In this document: positions 34,837 through 42,495 of the stretch, one piece after another | Numbering within the stretch: position 1 is the stretch's first letter | Layout: each line of letters begins with the position of its first letter | Assembly (NCBI GenBank): GCA_016699535.1 | Contig: CP064980.1 | Span: 1,930,001 to 1,994,000, forward strand | Direction of reading: 5' to 3' | DNA: 64,000 nt | DNA from: Myxococcales bacterium | Lineage (GTDB): Bacteria; Myxococcota_A; Polyangia; Polyangiales; GCA-016699535 | The notes under the pieces: generated by a model | The model's database searches: none | Told to the model about the DNA's origin: nothing | Seen by the model: the letters and a program-made list of their open reading frames with translations, nothing else | Position numbers and translations under genes: made by a program

Positions 34837-37182
34837 ATGTTTTTTTGGTACAAACATGCAAGTAAGCCGAGCACCTTGTGGGTGCTTGTGAGTTTGTTTT
34901 TTGCAGCGTGCGTGCCCTTTGAGGCTGAGAGCACCGGTGAGTCCGGATCTGCTCAAAGCAATGCATCGACTATGATGGGCCAACATGCTGAGTGCGGTGG
35001 CCCGACAAGTGGAATGTTTTTTGACTCTGCTTCTCGAAGTTGTGTTTCAGAAGGTGAAGGTGTTGAAACCACGTTGCGCCAAGCGCAACCTGGCATGCCG
35101 ATGGGAGGTCTGCACCCGATTGCTCATGAACAACACCTTGCAACAGGGCAAGATCGAGATACGCCCACCGCTGAACTCGCTGCGAAATATGATTATTTCA
35201 GACAACTCGAAGCTCCCAATGCTCTAAAAGCCGATGGCGATATTGACGGCTGGAAACTTGGCGCATCGTTTGCCTACAAACGATTGCTTGCCGAGCAGTT
35301 TGCTTTGCCATTACTTGCGCAAGAGAGCGCTTCTTTGAACCAAACTGAAGCCATGATTGGCTACGGGCTCTATCAACTTTCGGAAGGCAAAATTGATCCA
35401 ACCCTCTATGGAGCAGCGCAACGCATGGCCGATCAATACGAACGTCTGCTGTGGCAAGATGAGAGATTGGCGCCCATGTCTCGTGCGCTTGGCAGCGAAG
35501 ATATCAGCGCGAAAAAATTTCAAGACTGTGTGAATGTTTTGGGAAGAGAGTCGGACTATATTCTGCTGGATACTGCAACGGCAGGCTGTGCCTCTATTTT
35601 CTTGGCGGTGGTTCCTGAGATCCAAGCGTTAAATGCGCAGCGGCAAGTGTATGACAATGTATTGCTTGAGCGCTACATCGAGAGCGCTGAACTTTTGCAA
35701 CAACGCACCATGGCTTTGGGCGGCAGCGCGATTGTTCATGTCTCCGAGGAACCGGCTTTGTTTTTGCACTTTCGGGAATTGGGGATCAATGTGCTTACGG
35801 CATTTCATGCCGTCGTGGATCCAGAGCTTCAAGCCCAAGCGATGTACGGTCATTTGCGCATGACGCTCGAAGTCGAGGTCAAAGGTGTTGACGGGCAACC
35901 AGCGGTAAGTACCCAAACCTTAGGGCAGTGGGCCCATCAGTTGGTGCATAAGACAAGCTCGAACGCAAGCTCTCAAGCTGAGCGTTTGTCCTATTTCGCA
36001 GACGCTTTTTTGCAGGTGATTGGTCAGCTTCGAAGCAACAACACAGCCGTCACCGAAGAGCTTTCCTCAAACGCAATCGATCCAGAAAAAGCCTGGCATT
36101 ATGGTTTGTTGATGCAACACAGTGGTCTTATGAGTTTGTACGGCGGCTATGATGGCTTGGGTCAACCCATGGGCTTTCAGCGCATTCATGATGTGCTGCT
36201 AGGGGAAGCCGAAGCCCACGAAATACCGCGACCGATGTTGGCTTTGGGAGCGTTGGCAACGTGCGCCACAACGATGTGGGTGCTTGGTCCAGCAAGCCCA
36301 GGGGCCGCAGTGGTATGCGCTCTTGGAGCATGGGTGTCTGTGACGGAATACCAACGTTTTGCCCAGCTTGTGAGCGTGGCGAATACCGCAGCGTTTGTGG
36401 GACTCGAATACAGTTTAGTGCCTGCTCCCTTATCGCTTAACTTGCAGCGCAGACTCCGTGTCGCAGGTTTTTGGGCGGCGGCCGATATCGTGCTTTCGGT
36501 GGCCGATGTTGCCTTGTCACTAACCGATGCATTTGCGCTTGCCAAAAGTCGGCAATGGTTTGCTGCGGATGAGCAGCTCAATGCGCGAATCGATGAAATA
36601 ATCGACAACCACGCTACGTTGCGCAAACTTTTCCCTATTGAAGATGCCTACGCTGCGGGTCCGAAAGAGATTATGAAGATGACGGTCAACGCTCACCCTG
36701 GAACCACTCATATCCCTGGAAACGTGCACGTGCGTGGACAATATTGGGATATACTTAGACAATACGCTCGAGAGTATACCTTTGTTTTGGGCGAGGACGA
36801 TTTAGACAAGCTAAGAGGAACAGGTAAGTGGCTAATCAACTGGACCTACTCCGAGACAAAACAAAGCTATGAAGTGAGGATGTTGCAAATGGTGGATGCT
36901 CGCACGCTGTTGCCAAACGACTTGCTGCAACGGGTAGAGCTGAACAATCACTTGGCAGACGCCATCTCAGACTTTAATAAGCAACGTGGCGTTTCCCACG
37001 ATTGGATGCACGATTCGGTGTTCACGCATTACATAAACCGTGCAACGATCGAGTTTACCCCAGATAGCCGTTTGATCATTGAAGGCGATTTCAAACCAAT
37101 AACCGGTGAGGATTTTCCGACCTTTTTGGAGTTGTTTCGCGCGCTGTCCCCAGCTGGTTACCGAGTCGAATTTACTCCCTAG
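34837..37182 (+). CDS. Large (781-residue) predicted lipoprotein with central hydrophobic region
   Basis: The N-terminus WVLVSLFFAACVPFE is a lipobox, so the protein should be lipidated and exported. Residues about 30-110 are low complexity (Ser, Gly, Met-rich) with two Cys. A long helical region follows, with two Cys near residues 230-250. Two hydrophobic, Ala/Gly-rich stretches lie at about residues 465-500 (ALGALATCATTMWVLG, GAAVVCALGAWVSV) and 540-568 (GFWAAADIVLSVADVALSL), resembling a membrane-inserting hairpin. The C-terminal 200 residues are mixed, with VHVRGQYWDILRQYA and HDWMHDSVFTHYIN. There is no catalytic motif I can name. No clear Shine-Dalgarno precedes the ATG. A contact-dependent or pore-forming toxin is one possibility, a structural lipoprotein another. 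Confidence 0.7.
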   Translation: MFFWYKHASKPSTLWVLVSLFFAACVPFEAESTGESGSAQSNASTMMGQHAECGGPTSGMFFDSASRSCVSEGEGVETTLRQAQPGMPMGGLHPIAHEQHLATGQDRDTPTAELAAKYDYFRQLEAPNALKADGDIDGWKLGASFAYKRLLAEQFALPLLAQESASLNQTEAMIGYGLYQLSEGKIDPTLYGAAQRMADQYERLLWQDERLAPMSRALGSEDISAKKFQDCVNVLGRESDYILLDTATAGCASIFLAVVPEIQALNAQRQVYDNVLLERYIESAELLQQRTMALGGSAIVHVSEEPALFLHFRELGINVLTAFHAVVDPELQAQAMYGHLRMTLEVEVKGVDGQPAVSTQTLGQWAHQLVHKTSSNASSQAERLSYFADAFLQVIGQLRSNNTAVTEELSSNAIDPEKAWHYGLLMQHSGLMSLYGGYDGLGQPMGFQRIHDVLLGEAEAHEIPRPMLALGALATCATTMWVLGPASPGAAVVCALGAWVSVTEYQRFAQLVSVANTAAFVGLEYSLVPAPLSLNLQRRLRVAGFWAAADIVLSVADVALSLTDAFALAKSRQWFAADEQLNARIDEIIDNHATLRKLFPIEDAYAAGPKEIMKMTVNAHPGTTHIPGNVHVRGQYWDILRQYAREYTFVLGEDDLDKLRGTGKWLINWTYSETKQSYEVRMLQMVDARTLLPNDLLQRVELNNHLADAISDFNKQRGVSHDWMHDSVFTHYINRATIEFTPDSRLIIEGDFKPITGEDFPTFLELFRALSPAGYRVEFTP

Positions 37183-37221
37183 TCTGATCCCCAAGCTGGA
37201 TAAATTGACCAAGAATCGCTT

Positions 37222-37238
37222 TGGGGACATGCTTTAGG
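37222..37238 (-). repeat. Inverted copy of the 17-bp repeat
   Basis: Exact reverse complement of 33707-33723, 40 bases after the stop of the 781-residue gene. Together with 37352-37366 it can also form a local stem with a 114-base loop. Confidence 0.85.
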
Positions 37239-37310
37239 TGAATTAGCGATGCAATCTTAAGGAGTTGCAAACCGGATCGCGGTGCCTTTTTCTCACTCAT
37301 AGGGTCCCGC

Positions 37311-37368
37311 GGTCGTGCGTTTGAATGTATGTGATCATGCGGTTATTTAGACTAAAGCATGTCTCCAG
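37311..37368 (+). repeat. 58-bp direct repeat, copy 2
   Basis: Matches 33667-33724 at 53 of 58 bases; the five differences lie in the second half. It sits between the 781-residue gene and the stop of the transcobalamin-like gene. Confidence 0.9.
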
Positions 37369-37378
37369 TTTCCCCAGT

Positions 37379-37912
37379 TTAATTGGTGCAGCGGGCAAGG
37401 AGTTGGTCTTTGGTGCACACTTGCTCGAAATCAAAATCGTGAGGCTTTGATAGGGCTGCGTAGCTTTCTGGATCGAAGTTCGTCCAGCGAAGACCCAGGA
37501 TCTCGCCGCCACCTACGGTCATGGCTGAGATGCCTTCTTGGCTGCTTGTCCATGTTGCGTTGTTGCGTTCAAACACCATCCAAGAATAGTCGCTGTTGCA
37601 AAAGCAGTCTTCTATTGCTGGATCGCAGCCTGTCAGTTCATTGTCGTTTGGCCCCGCTCCACAAATTGCTTGGCCAAAACCTGCTCCGAAGTCTTGTGTT
37701 GCGATAGTGATTCCGGCGCTTGCAAATAGATCGGTGAGACTTACTTGCGTTCCGGCTTCTTGCAGTTCCAAGCATTCAACGCAGTAATTTTCATCATCAA
37801 AACTAACCACCAGTGCAATTCCGGTATCCGTCAGCACCTCGCTTTTTTCCGATGCGCAAGCCGCTATACAAAGCAAACAAGCAGTAATAACCCATGACAG
37901 TTTTGTTTTCAT
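37379..37912 (-). CDS. Transcobalamin-like (DUF4430-like) lipoprotein under a cobalamin riboswitch
   Basis: About 177 residues from the ATG at 37912, which follows AAAGGA by seven bases. ACLLCIAACASE is a lipobox. The mature protein begins with a beta strand (IALVVSFDDENYCVECLEL) and contains TQVSLTDLFASAGITI, a Cys-rich loop (GCDPAIEDCFCNSDYSWMVF) and SAMTVGGGEILGLRW, the order of the DUF4430 / transcobalamin C-terminal beta domain (strand, LtDLL, YsWmyf, v.dGd.v.wr). This domain clamps one face of cobalamin. The gene is preceded by a cobalamin riboswitch, which supports a B12-capture role at the cell surface. I infer function from fold and regulation; the family assignment is by eye. Confidence 0.75.
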   Translation of the reverse strand: MKTKLSWVITACLLCIAACASEKSEVLTDTGIALVVSFDDENYCVECLELQEAGTQVSLTDLFASAGITIATQDFGAGFGQAICGAGPNDNELTGCDPAIEDCFCNSDYSWMVFERNNATWTSSQEGISAMTVGGGEILGLRWTNFDPESYAALSKPHDFDFEQVCTKDQLLARCTN

Positions 37913-38004
37913 TTCACTTTCCTTTGTTATCCAAAGAAGTGATGAAGACACATTCCAAATATGGAAGTTGCCCCTTTCACCCCGAAGGAGGTTGATCTTT
38001 AAAA

Positions 38005-38158
38005 GCTTGGTAGGTCTCCTGGCTTCCGGATCCACCCAAAAACGTTCCTTCCCAGCTTGCGCCAGTGGTTTTATCGTTTTTAGTCCTCGGTTACAGTGGC
38101 GGGGGCCGCGTTGGATTTTAACCAACTTCCCTTAGCACCAAATCCTTATCGCAAAGTA
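38005..38158 (-). promoter_or_regulatory. Cobalamin (AdoCbl) riboswitch
   Basis: On the minus strand the region reads, in order, GGTGCTAAGGGAAG with GGTTAAAATCC, the conserved GCCCCCGCCACTGTAACCGA core (38087-38106), CACTGG, CTGGGAAGG, and the B12 box AAGCCAGGAGACC (38013-38025). This is the classical cobalamin riboswitch. It ends about 93 bases before the ATG of the transcobalamin-like lipoprotein gene, so it should repress that gene when cobalamin is plentiful. It points away from the 38264 gene, which shows no riboswitch of its own. Confidence 0.95.
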
Positions 38159-38263
38159 ACTAAACGCATTCCGTGTTTTTGTCTAGTGTCCCTTGAGTAG
38201 ATCAAAGCAAAACTTTTAGAGTTGTTGTCTTCGGTATTATTTCCTGTCACAAAGCAGCAAGTT

Positions 38264-38911
38264 ATGAAAGTCGTTCACACATTGGCATGCCTTGTTATTC
38301 TTGCTGCCTGTACATCGGAAGAGCACACACCCTTCGGTTTGGATTGTGACCGGGGCTTTGCGGAAACTGTTTTAGCCATGCCCAACTACGGTGACCATGC
38401 CGGCTTTGGTCAGGAGTATTTTCCTGACATCGTTCTAGGTCCTCCTCAAGGTGAGGGTGCGTCCCAAGGATCCCTCGATGTTCTCTCTCTTGGTGTTGGT
38501 GGAAGCATAGCGTTTGATTTTTCTGAAAATTGCATTGTGGATGGCGAAGGTTCTGATTTTATCGTGTTTGAGAATCCCTTTTTCGTGGGAGGAGAGGCAG
38601 CAAATGTTTACAGCGAGCTTGCGCAAATAAGCGTGAGTGAAAATGGCGAAACTTGGCAGAGTTTTCCCTGCGATGCGGAGCATCCGAATGAGAGTTCTTG
38701 CGCTGGAATTCATCCTGTTTTTACCAATCCAGACAATGGTATCAGCCCCTTTGATCCACAGGACTCTGGGGGTGACTTATTTGATTTGGCGGAGCTAGGG
38801 CTCAGTCGCGCGTGCTATTTACGCATTCAAGACCTAAGCGAATCGGGTCAAAGTCCCAGCGCTGGTTTCGATCTTGATGCGATTGCTACTTTGCATCGCG
38901 AGTGTTTGTAG
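38264..38911 (+). CDS. B12-locus cell-surface lipoprotein
   Basis: About 215 residues from the ATG at 38264. CLVILAACTSEE is a lipobox. The mature protein reads NYGDHAGFGQEYFPDIVLGPPQGEG, GSLDVLSLGVGGSIAFDF, EGSDFIVFENPF, AQISVSENGETWQSFPCD and GGDLFDLAELG, ending GFDLDAIATLHREC. This pattern (VLGPP, SLGVGGSI, DFIVFENPF, VSENGETW) is that of surface proteins found with BtuB-type cobalamin loci in several phyla. It is divergent from the riboswitch-controlled transcobalamin-like gene. Direct cobalamin binding is not shown. Its last 12 codons are duplicated in degenerate form at 39705-39740. Confidence 0.78.
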   Translation: MKVVHTLACLVILAACTSEEHTPFGLDCDRGFAETVLAMPNYGDHAGFGQEYFPDIVLGPPQGEGASQGSLDVLSLGVGGSIAFDFSENCIVDGEGSDFIVFENPFFVGGEAANVYSELAQISVSENGETWQSFPCDAEHPNESSCAGIHPVFTNPDNGISPFDPQDSGGDLFDLAELGLSRACYLRIQDLSESGQSPSAGFDLDAIATLHRECL

Positions 38912-39075
38912 TCTCCTCTTTGTACAGTTGCTCACAGAAGACTATGGTCTCTTCTGTCTACGAACGGACTCAAAATGGACGCTACGTTTGCGTTGAGCAC
39001 GTTAGTACTAGTAAAAAGCGCTTGGGAGGCTTTTGGACGGAGTATTTGGAATATGTAGTCCTCGCAGGCGGTTGG

Positions 39076-39594
39076 CTAGTCTTCGATGGTATCCATTCTG
39101 TCGCTGGATGTGTGGGAGGCTACTGGAAGGTCATGCTTTTGTGGCGTGACAGCATGCACGCCACGACGCAACACAGAGAACAACCGCTCTAAGATGCTCA
39201 TCACTGCCAAGATGGCTCCAGTCACAAGGGTGATTGCGATAGCCACACCATAGAGGTCTAATCCGGCTGCAGCGCCGATTGCGGCAAGGATCCAAATTAC
39301 TGCCGCGGATGTCATACCGTGTACAGTTTCTCCGCGAGAGAGGATGACTCCACCTCCAAGAAAACCAACGCCAACGATTACCTGCCCCAATAACCGCGCT
39401 GGGTCTCCCGATGGCCCCTCTAGGTAAGATCCCATCCGAACGAAGGTAGCGCTTCCCAGACATATTAATGCACTGGTTCGTACACCCGCAGGTTTGCCTT
39501 TGACTTGCCGTTCGAGTCCGATTGCTGCACCACAAAACGTGGCGAGCGCTAATCGAATCCAAAAACTTGTTTCAAACACTTCAGCAAAGTGCAT
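39076..39594 (-). CDS. MgtC/SapB-family membrane protein
   Basis: A 172-residue protein with the MgtC N-terminal domain: four to five hydrophobic helices with the family motifs RLALATFCGAAIGLERQ, GVRTSALICLGSATF, ARLLGQVIVGVGFLGGGVI, and MTSAAVIWILAAIGAAAGL. Members support growth in low Mg2+ or inside hosts and can modulate ATP synthase. The C-terminal ACT-like domain of full MgtC is absent; instead there is a short polar tail. Confidence 0.92.
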   Translation of the reverse strand: MHFAEVFETSFWIRLALATFCGAAIGLERQVKGKPAGVRTSALICLGSATFVRMGSYLEGPSGDPARLLGQVIVGVGFLGGGVILSRGETVHGMTSAAVIWILAAIGAAAGLDLYGVAIAITLVTGAILAVMSILERLFSVLRRGVHAVTPQKHDLPVASHTSSDRMDTIED

Positions 39595-39704
39595 ACGTGG
39601 AATTGTAAACTGTTTCTCGTAAGTTGAAAAGCCGTAGGACCCTTCTTTTCGCTTTGCAAATACTCTCCCAAGAGGCTCCCGCCCGGCTAAGCCGACAGCG
39701 TGAC

Positions 39705-39740
39705 GACGCGATTGCTATAGTGTATCGCGAATGTTTGTAG
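39705..39740 (+). pseudogene. Degenerate duplicate of the 3' end of the surface lipoprotein gene
   Basis: Twelve codons reading DAIAIVYRECL and stop, against DAIATLHRECL and stop at 38876-38911. Including six bases after the stop, 35 of 42 bases match. Frame and stop codon are preserved but the upstream sequence is unrelated and closed by a stop, so this is a remnant of a paralogue or a partial duplication. Confidence 0.6.
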
Positions 39741-39745
39741 TCTTC

Positions 39746-39979
39746 TTAGGCACTTGCTTGCGGAGGAATACTGTCTCGTCCGCAAAGTAGTATTGCGCAG
39801 TTTTTACATTTTGCGCGCTTGATACGATCACAAAGCGCAACCAAGTCAAAGTCTGAATCAAGAACCGCACCGTCGGTGGCTCGACCACTTACTTGATCGT
39901 AACGTGCGTTGTCAAGAGCAATCCATTGACCTCGGTATTCGTCGTTGCAACAAATATCTTTCCAGTTCATTAGTTCCAT
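39746..39979 (-). CDS. Small DUF5678-like protein
   Basis: A 77-residue soluble protein. DEYRGQWIALDNARY and ATDGAVLDSDFDLVALCDRI resemble the short DUF5678-type fold (FxGkWVALdx...VvaxG.dxxeal), which has no known function. It has two Cys pairs (DICCND; CKNCAILLCG). An ATG at 39970 preceded by GGA is an alternative start. It is a single gene. Confidence 0.6.
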   Translation of the reverse strand: MELMNWKDICCNDEYRGQWIALDNARYDQVSGRATDGAVLDSDFDLVALCDRIKRAKCKNCAILLCGRDSIPPQASA

Positions 39980-40168
39980 ACAGTTTGCAATCCTGGTGCC
40001 CCGTTATTATTTGATGACACCTGAAACGGTGCCGGGGCTTACGTCTCCTGCAATGAAAGGTCAAGTGGAAAAAGAGGGTTCTCGATAAAAAGCGCTATGT
40101 TTTCAGATATTTGACGCTAGCTTTTGGGGTCGGTACACTGCATTTTATAGCCGACAAAAGGAGGAATC

Positions 40169-40411
40169 TTGAACGGAGACAAACGCGATCCAATGATGGT
40201 TTGGTTTCTCATCGTAGTGACCTGCGGACTTTATGGTTTGTATTGGTACTACGTGATGGGCAGTGACTTGAAAAGCTATTTGGCTGATGAAAGTATCAAC
40301 CCTGCGGTGGATATCATCATTCTTCTCGTCTGTGGTTTTTACGGTCTGTATCTTCCTATCAAATATGGAAAGCTCATTCAGCGAGCGCAGCAAAAAAGCC
40401 GGCATGGCTGA
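40169..40411 (+). CDS. DUF4234-type small membrane protein
   Basis: An 80-residue protein beginning at TTG 40169, seven bases behind a strong AAAGGAGG. Two hydrophobic helices (VWFLIVVTCGLYGLYWYYVM and VDIIILLVCGFYGLYLPIKYG) show the repeated CGLYGLYW/CGFYGLYL pattern of DUF4234. The basic C-terminus is cytoplasmic. It starts a small operon with a micro-ORF and a DUF2752 gene. Function unknown. Confidence 0.8.
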   Translation: MNGDKRDPMMVWFLIVVTCGLYGLYWYYVMGSDLKSYLADESINPAVDIIILLVCGFYGLYLPIKYGKLIQRAQQKSRHG

Positions 40412-40515
40412 TGCGAGCGATCAGGGGAGTGCTCTTTTTGTTATTATCTTTTTTGTGTGGTTACGGTTACGTGAAGATGCAAGAAGAGCTTAATAAAGTT
40501 TGGGCTTCAGCATAG
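40411..40515 (+). CDS. 34-residue membrane micro-protein (TGATG-coupled)
   Basis: The ATG at 40411 shares its A with the preceding TGA (TGATG), a standard arrangement for translational coupling. The product has one hydrophobic helix (GVLFLLLSFLCGYGYV) with a short cytoplasmic start and a polar tail ending VWASA. It is ten bases from the DUF2752 gene. Its presence between two membrane-protein genes suggests a real small subunit, but it could be untranslated spacer. Confidence 0.5.
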   Translation: MRAIRGVLFLLLSFLCGYGYVKMQEELNKVWASA

Positions 40516-40524
40516 CTTGGATCG

Positions 40525-40938
40525 ATGGTCATGAAGGCAAGGTGGATATCAGCTTTTGCCTTCATGGCTTTTGTTTTGCTTCTTTTCTTTGAAGTGCCGC
40601 TGTGTCCGGTGAAGAACCTGTTCGGAGTCCCCTGTCCTGGATGTGGGTTAAGCCGAGCGGGATTGGCGTTGCTTCAAGGACACTGGCTAAAGGCATGGCA
40701 TTACCATCCCTTGATTTTCTTTTTCCTTCCTTTGTTGACTTTGTTGGGAGCAGCAGCTTTTTTCCCAAAGCTGCAAACTGCACTAAACAGGGTGCCCGTT
40801 TGGTTTTGGGCTACTTTCGTCCTCTTAAGCCTTATTCTTTGGGGGGGCCGGTTGTGCGGCTATTTCGGGGGACATCCGGATGCGATTGATCTTTCTCGAT
40901 CGGTCCTGGGAAAGTTGTTCCACTTTCTCAATGCTTAG
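40525..40938 (+). CDS. DUF2752 membrane protein
   Basis: A 137-residue protein with three hydrophobic helices. The family motif is present: CPVKNLFGVPCPGCGLSRAG, with a Cys-x-Gly-Cys-Gly and following Arg, then GHWLKAWHYHPLIFF. DUF2752 has no defined function and often accompanies DUF4234 or TM2-type genes. An ATG at 40531 is an alternative start. It converges on the carboxylase gene with stops five bases apart. Confidence 0.85.
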   Translation: MVMKARWISAFAFMAFVLLLFFEVPLCPVKNLFGVPCPGCGLSRAGLALLQGHWLKAWHYHPLIFFFLPLLTLLGAAAFFPKLQTALNRVPVWFWATFVLLSLILWGGRLCGYFGGHPDAIDLSRSVLGKLFHFLNA

Positions 40939-40942
40939 TGCC

Positions 40943-42493
40943 CTACAGTGGAATGTTTCCGTGTTTGCGAGGCGGGTTGTAGTCTCGCTTATTAGCGATG
41001 AGCTGTAGTCCCTGGCAGACACGACGTCGCGTTTGACGTGCTTCGATAATTTCGTCGACAAATCCAAGTTCAGCAGCGCGGAATGGCGTTGCAAAGTTGT
41101 CACGGTATTGCTCGATGAACTCTGCTCGTGCTTTGGCTTTGTCTTTTGCGCCCTGTATTTCTTTGCGGTAGACGATATTAACCGCTCCTTCGGGCCCCAT
41201 GACTGCGATTTCTGCTGTTGGATAGGCTAGGTTCAAATCGCCGCGCAGATGCTTTGAGCTCATCACATCGTAGGCGCCGCCATAGGCTTTGCGAGCAATG
41301 ATGGTTATTTTGGGCACCGTGGCGTGCGCAAAAGCATAAAGAAGTTTTGCGCCGTGGCGAATAATGCCACCAAACTCTTGGTCCGCTCCGGGAAGAAAAC
41401 CAGGAACATCGACGAAGGTGACTATGGGCAGATTAAAGCAATCACAAAAACGCACGAAGCGAGCTGCTTTGACCGATGCGTTGATGTCCAAACAACCTGC
41501 AAGAACCATGGGTTGATTTGCCACGATACCGACGGGCATTCCGTCATAACGCGCAAAACCAATCACCATGTTTTGAGCGTAGTCTTGTTGTATTTCAAAA
41601 AAATGACCCTGGTCTACCGAGCCCTGAATTAGCGTGCGTATATCGTAGGGCTTACTCGGATCCTCGGGAACCACCGAATCAAGAGCCGTATCCTCGCGAT
41701 CCCATGGATCGTTGCTTTTCAAAATCGGGGGATTCTCTTGATTGTTGGAGGGCAAAAAAGAGAGAAGTTCACGAATCGTTTTTAGGCAATGTGCATCGTC
41801 GTTGCAGGCAAAGTGAGCCACGCCACTTTTTTCGTTGTGGGTTTTTGCGCCGCCGAGCTCTTCTTTACTGACTTCCTCATGGGTCACGGCTTTGATCACG
41901 TCGGGGCCGGTGATGAACATGTACGAAGTGTTTTTAACCATCAATACAAAGTCGGTGATGGCAGGGCTATATACTGCGCCACCAGCGCAAGGTCCCATAA
42001 TGGCACTGATTTGAGGAATAACTCCTGAGGCCAGCGTGTTGCGAAGAAAAATGTCTGCATAGCCAGCAAGCGATGCTACGCCCTCTTGGATACGTGCGCC
42101 ACCCGAATCATTCAAGCCAATGACAGGTGCGCCCACTTTCGTTGCAAGATCCATGACTTTGCATACTTTCGAAGCGTTGGCCTGACTTAGCGAACCTCCA
42201 AAGACCGTGAAGTCTTGGGCAAACACGAACACTTTACGGCCTTCGACATTGCCGTAGCCCGTGATTACGCCGTCACCGGGAACCTTTTGGCTTTGCATAT
42301 CGAAGTCATAGCAGCGATGGCTTACCAAACGATCGACTTCGACAAAGGAACCCTCATCAAGCAGAGCAGAGATGCGCTCACGTGCGGTCATTTTTCCCGC
42401 AGCATGTTGTTTGTCGATGCGCGCCTGTCCTCCGCCGAGTTCGGCGAGCTGATTAAGTTTTTCAAGTGTATCGTGTGAGCGGTCGCTTCGCAT
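40943..42493 (-). CDS. Acyl-CoA carboxylase carboxyltransferase (beta) subunit
   Basis: A 516-residue crotonase-like carboxyltransferase, the size of propionyl-CoA carboxylase beta or methylmalonyl-CoA decarboxylase alpha. Motifs: the N-terminal LDEGSFVEVDRLVSHR, acyl-CoA site LNDSGGARIQEGVASLAGY, MGPCAGGAVYSPAITDF, and carboxybiotin site PGFLPGADQEFGGIIRHGAK with KAYGGAYDVMSSKHLRGD. Transfers CO2 from carboxybiotin to propionyl-CoA, or the reverse. No biotin carboxylase gene is close. Its ATG is two bases after the gcvPA stop, so it is transcribed with the glycine cleavage genes. Confidence 0.93.
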   Translation of the reverse strand: MRSDRSHDTLEKLNQLAELGGGQARIDKQHAAGKMTARERISALLDEGSFVEVDRLVSHRCYDFDMQSQKVPGDGVITGYGNVEGRKVFVFAQDFTVFGGSLSQANASKVCKVMDLATKVGAPVIGLNDSGGARIQEGVASLAGYADIFLRNTLASGVIPQISAIMGPCAGGAVYSPAITDFVLMVKNTSYMFITGPDVIKAVTHEEVSKEELGGAKTHNEKSGVAHFACNDDAHCLKTIRELLSFLPSNNQENPPILKSNDPWDREDTALDSVVPEDPSKPYDIRTLIQGSVDQGHFFEIQQDYAQNMVIGFARYDGMPVGIVANQPMVLAGCLDINASVKAARFVRFCDCFNLPIVTFVDVPGFLPGADQEFGGIIRHGAKLLYAFAHATVPKITIIARKAYGGAYDVMSSKHLRGDLNLAYPTAEIAVMGPEGAVNIVYRKEIQGAKDKAKARAEFIEQYRDNFATPFRAAELGFVDEIIEARQTRRRVCQGLQLIANKRDYNPPRKHGNIPL

Positions 42494-42495
42494 AG

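Larger units (their letters stand above)
33707..37238. mobile_element. 3.5-kb segment bounded by 17-bp perfect inverted repeats
   Basis: CCTAAAGCATGTCCCCA (33707-33723) and its exact reverse complement (37222-37238) bound a segment holding a minus-strand lipoprotein gene, an orphan coding fragment and a 781-residue lipoprotein gene. A further partial copy at 37352-37366 is in the direct orientation. No transposase gene is inside, so this may be a non-autonomous unit, a remnant of a larger element, or a chance product of a dispersed repeat. The arrangement is observed; mobility is inferred. Confidence 0.4.

Noticed and set aside
38902..39192. Plus-strand frame after the surface lipoprotein gene
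   Set aside because: Mostly opposite the mgtC-family gene, with no family resemblance.
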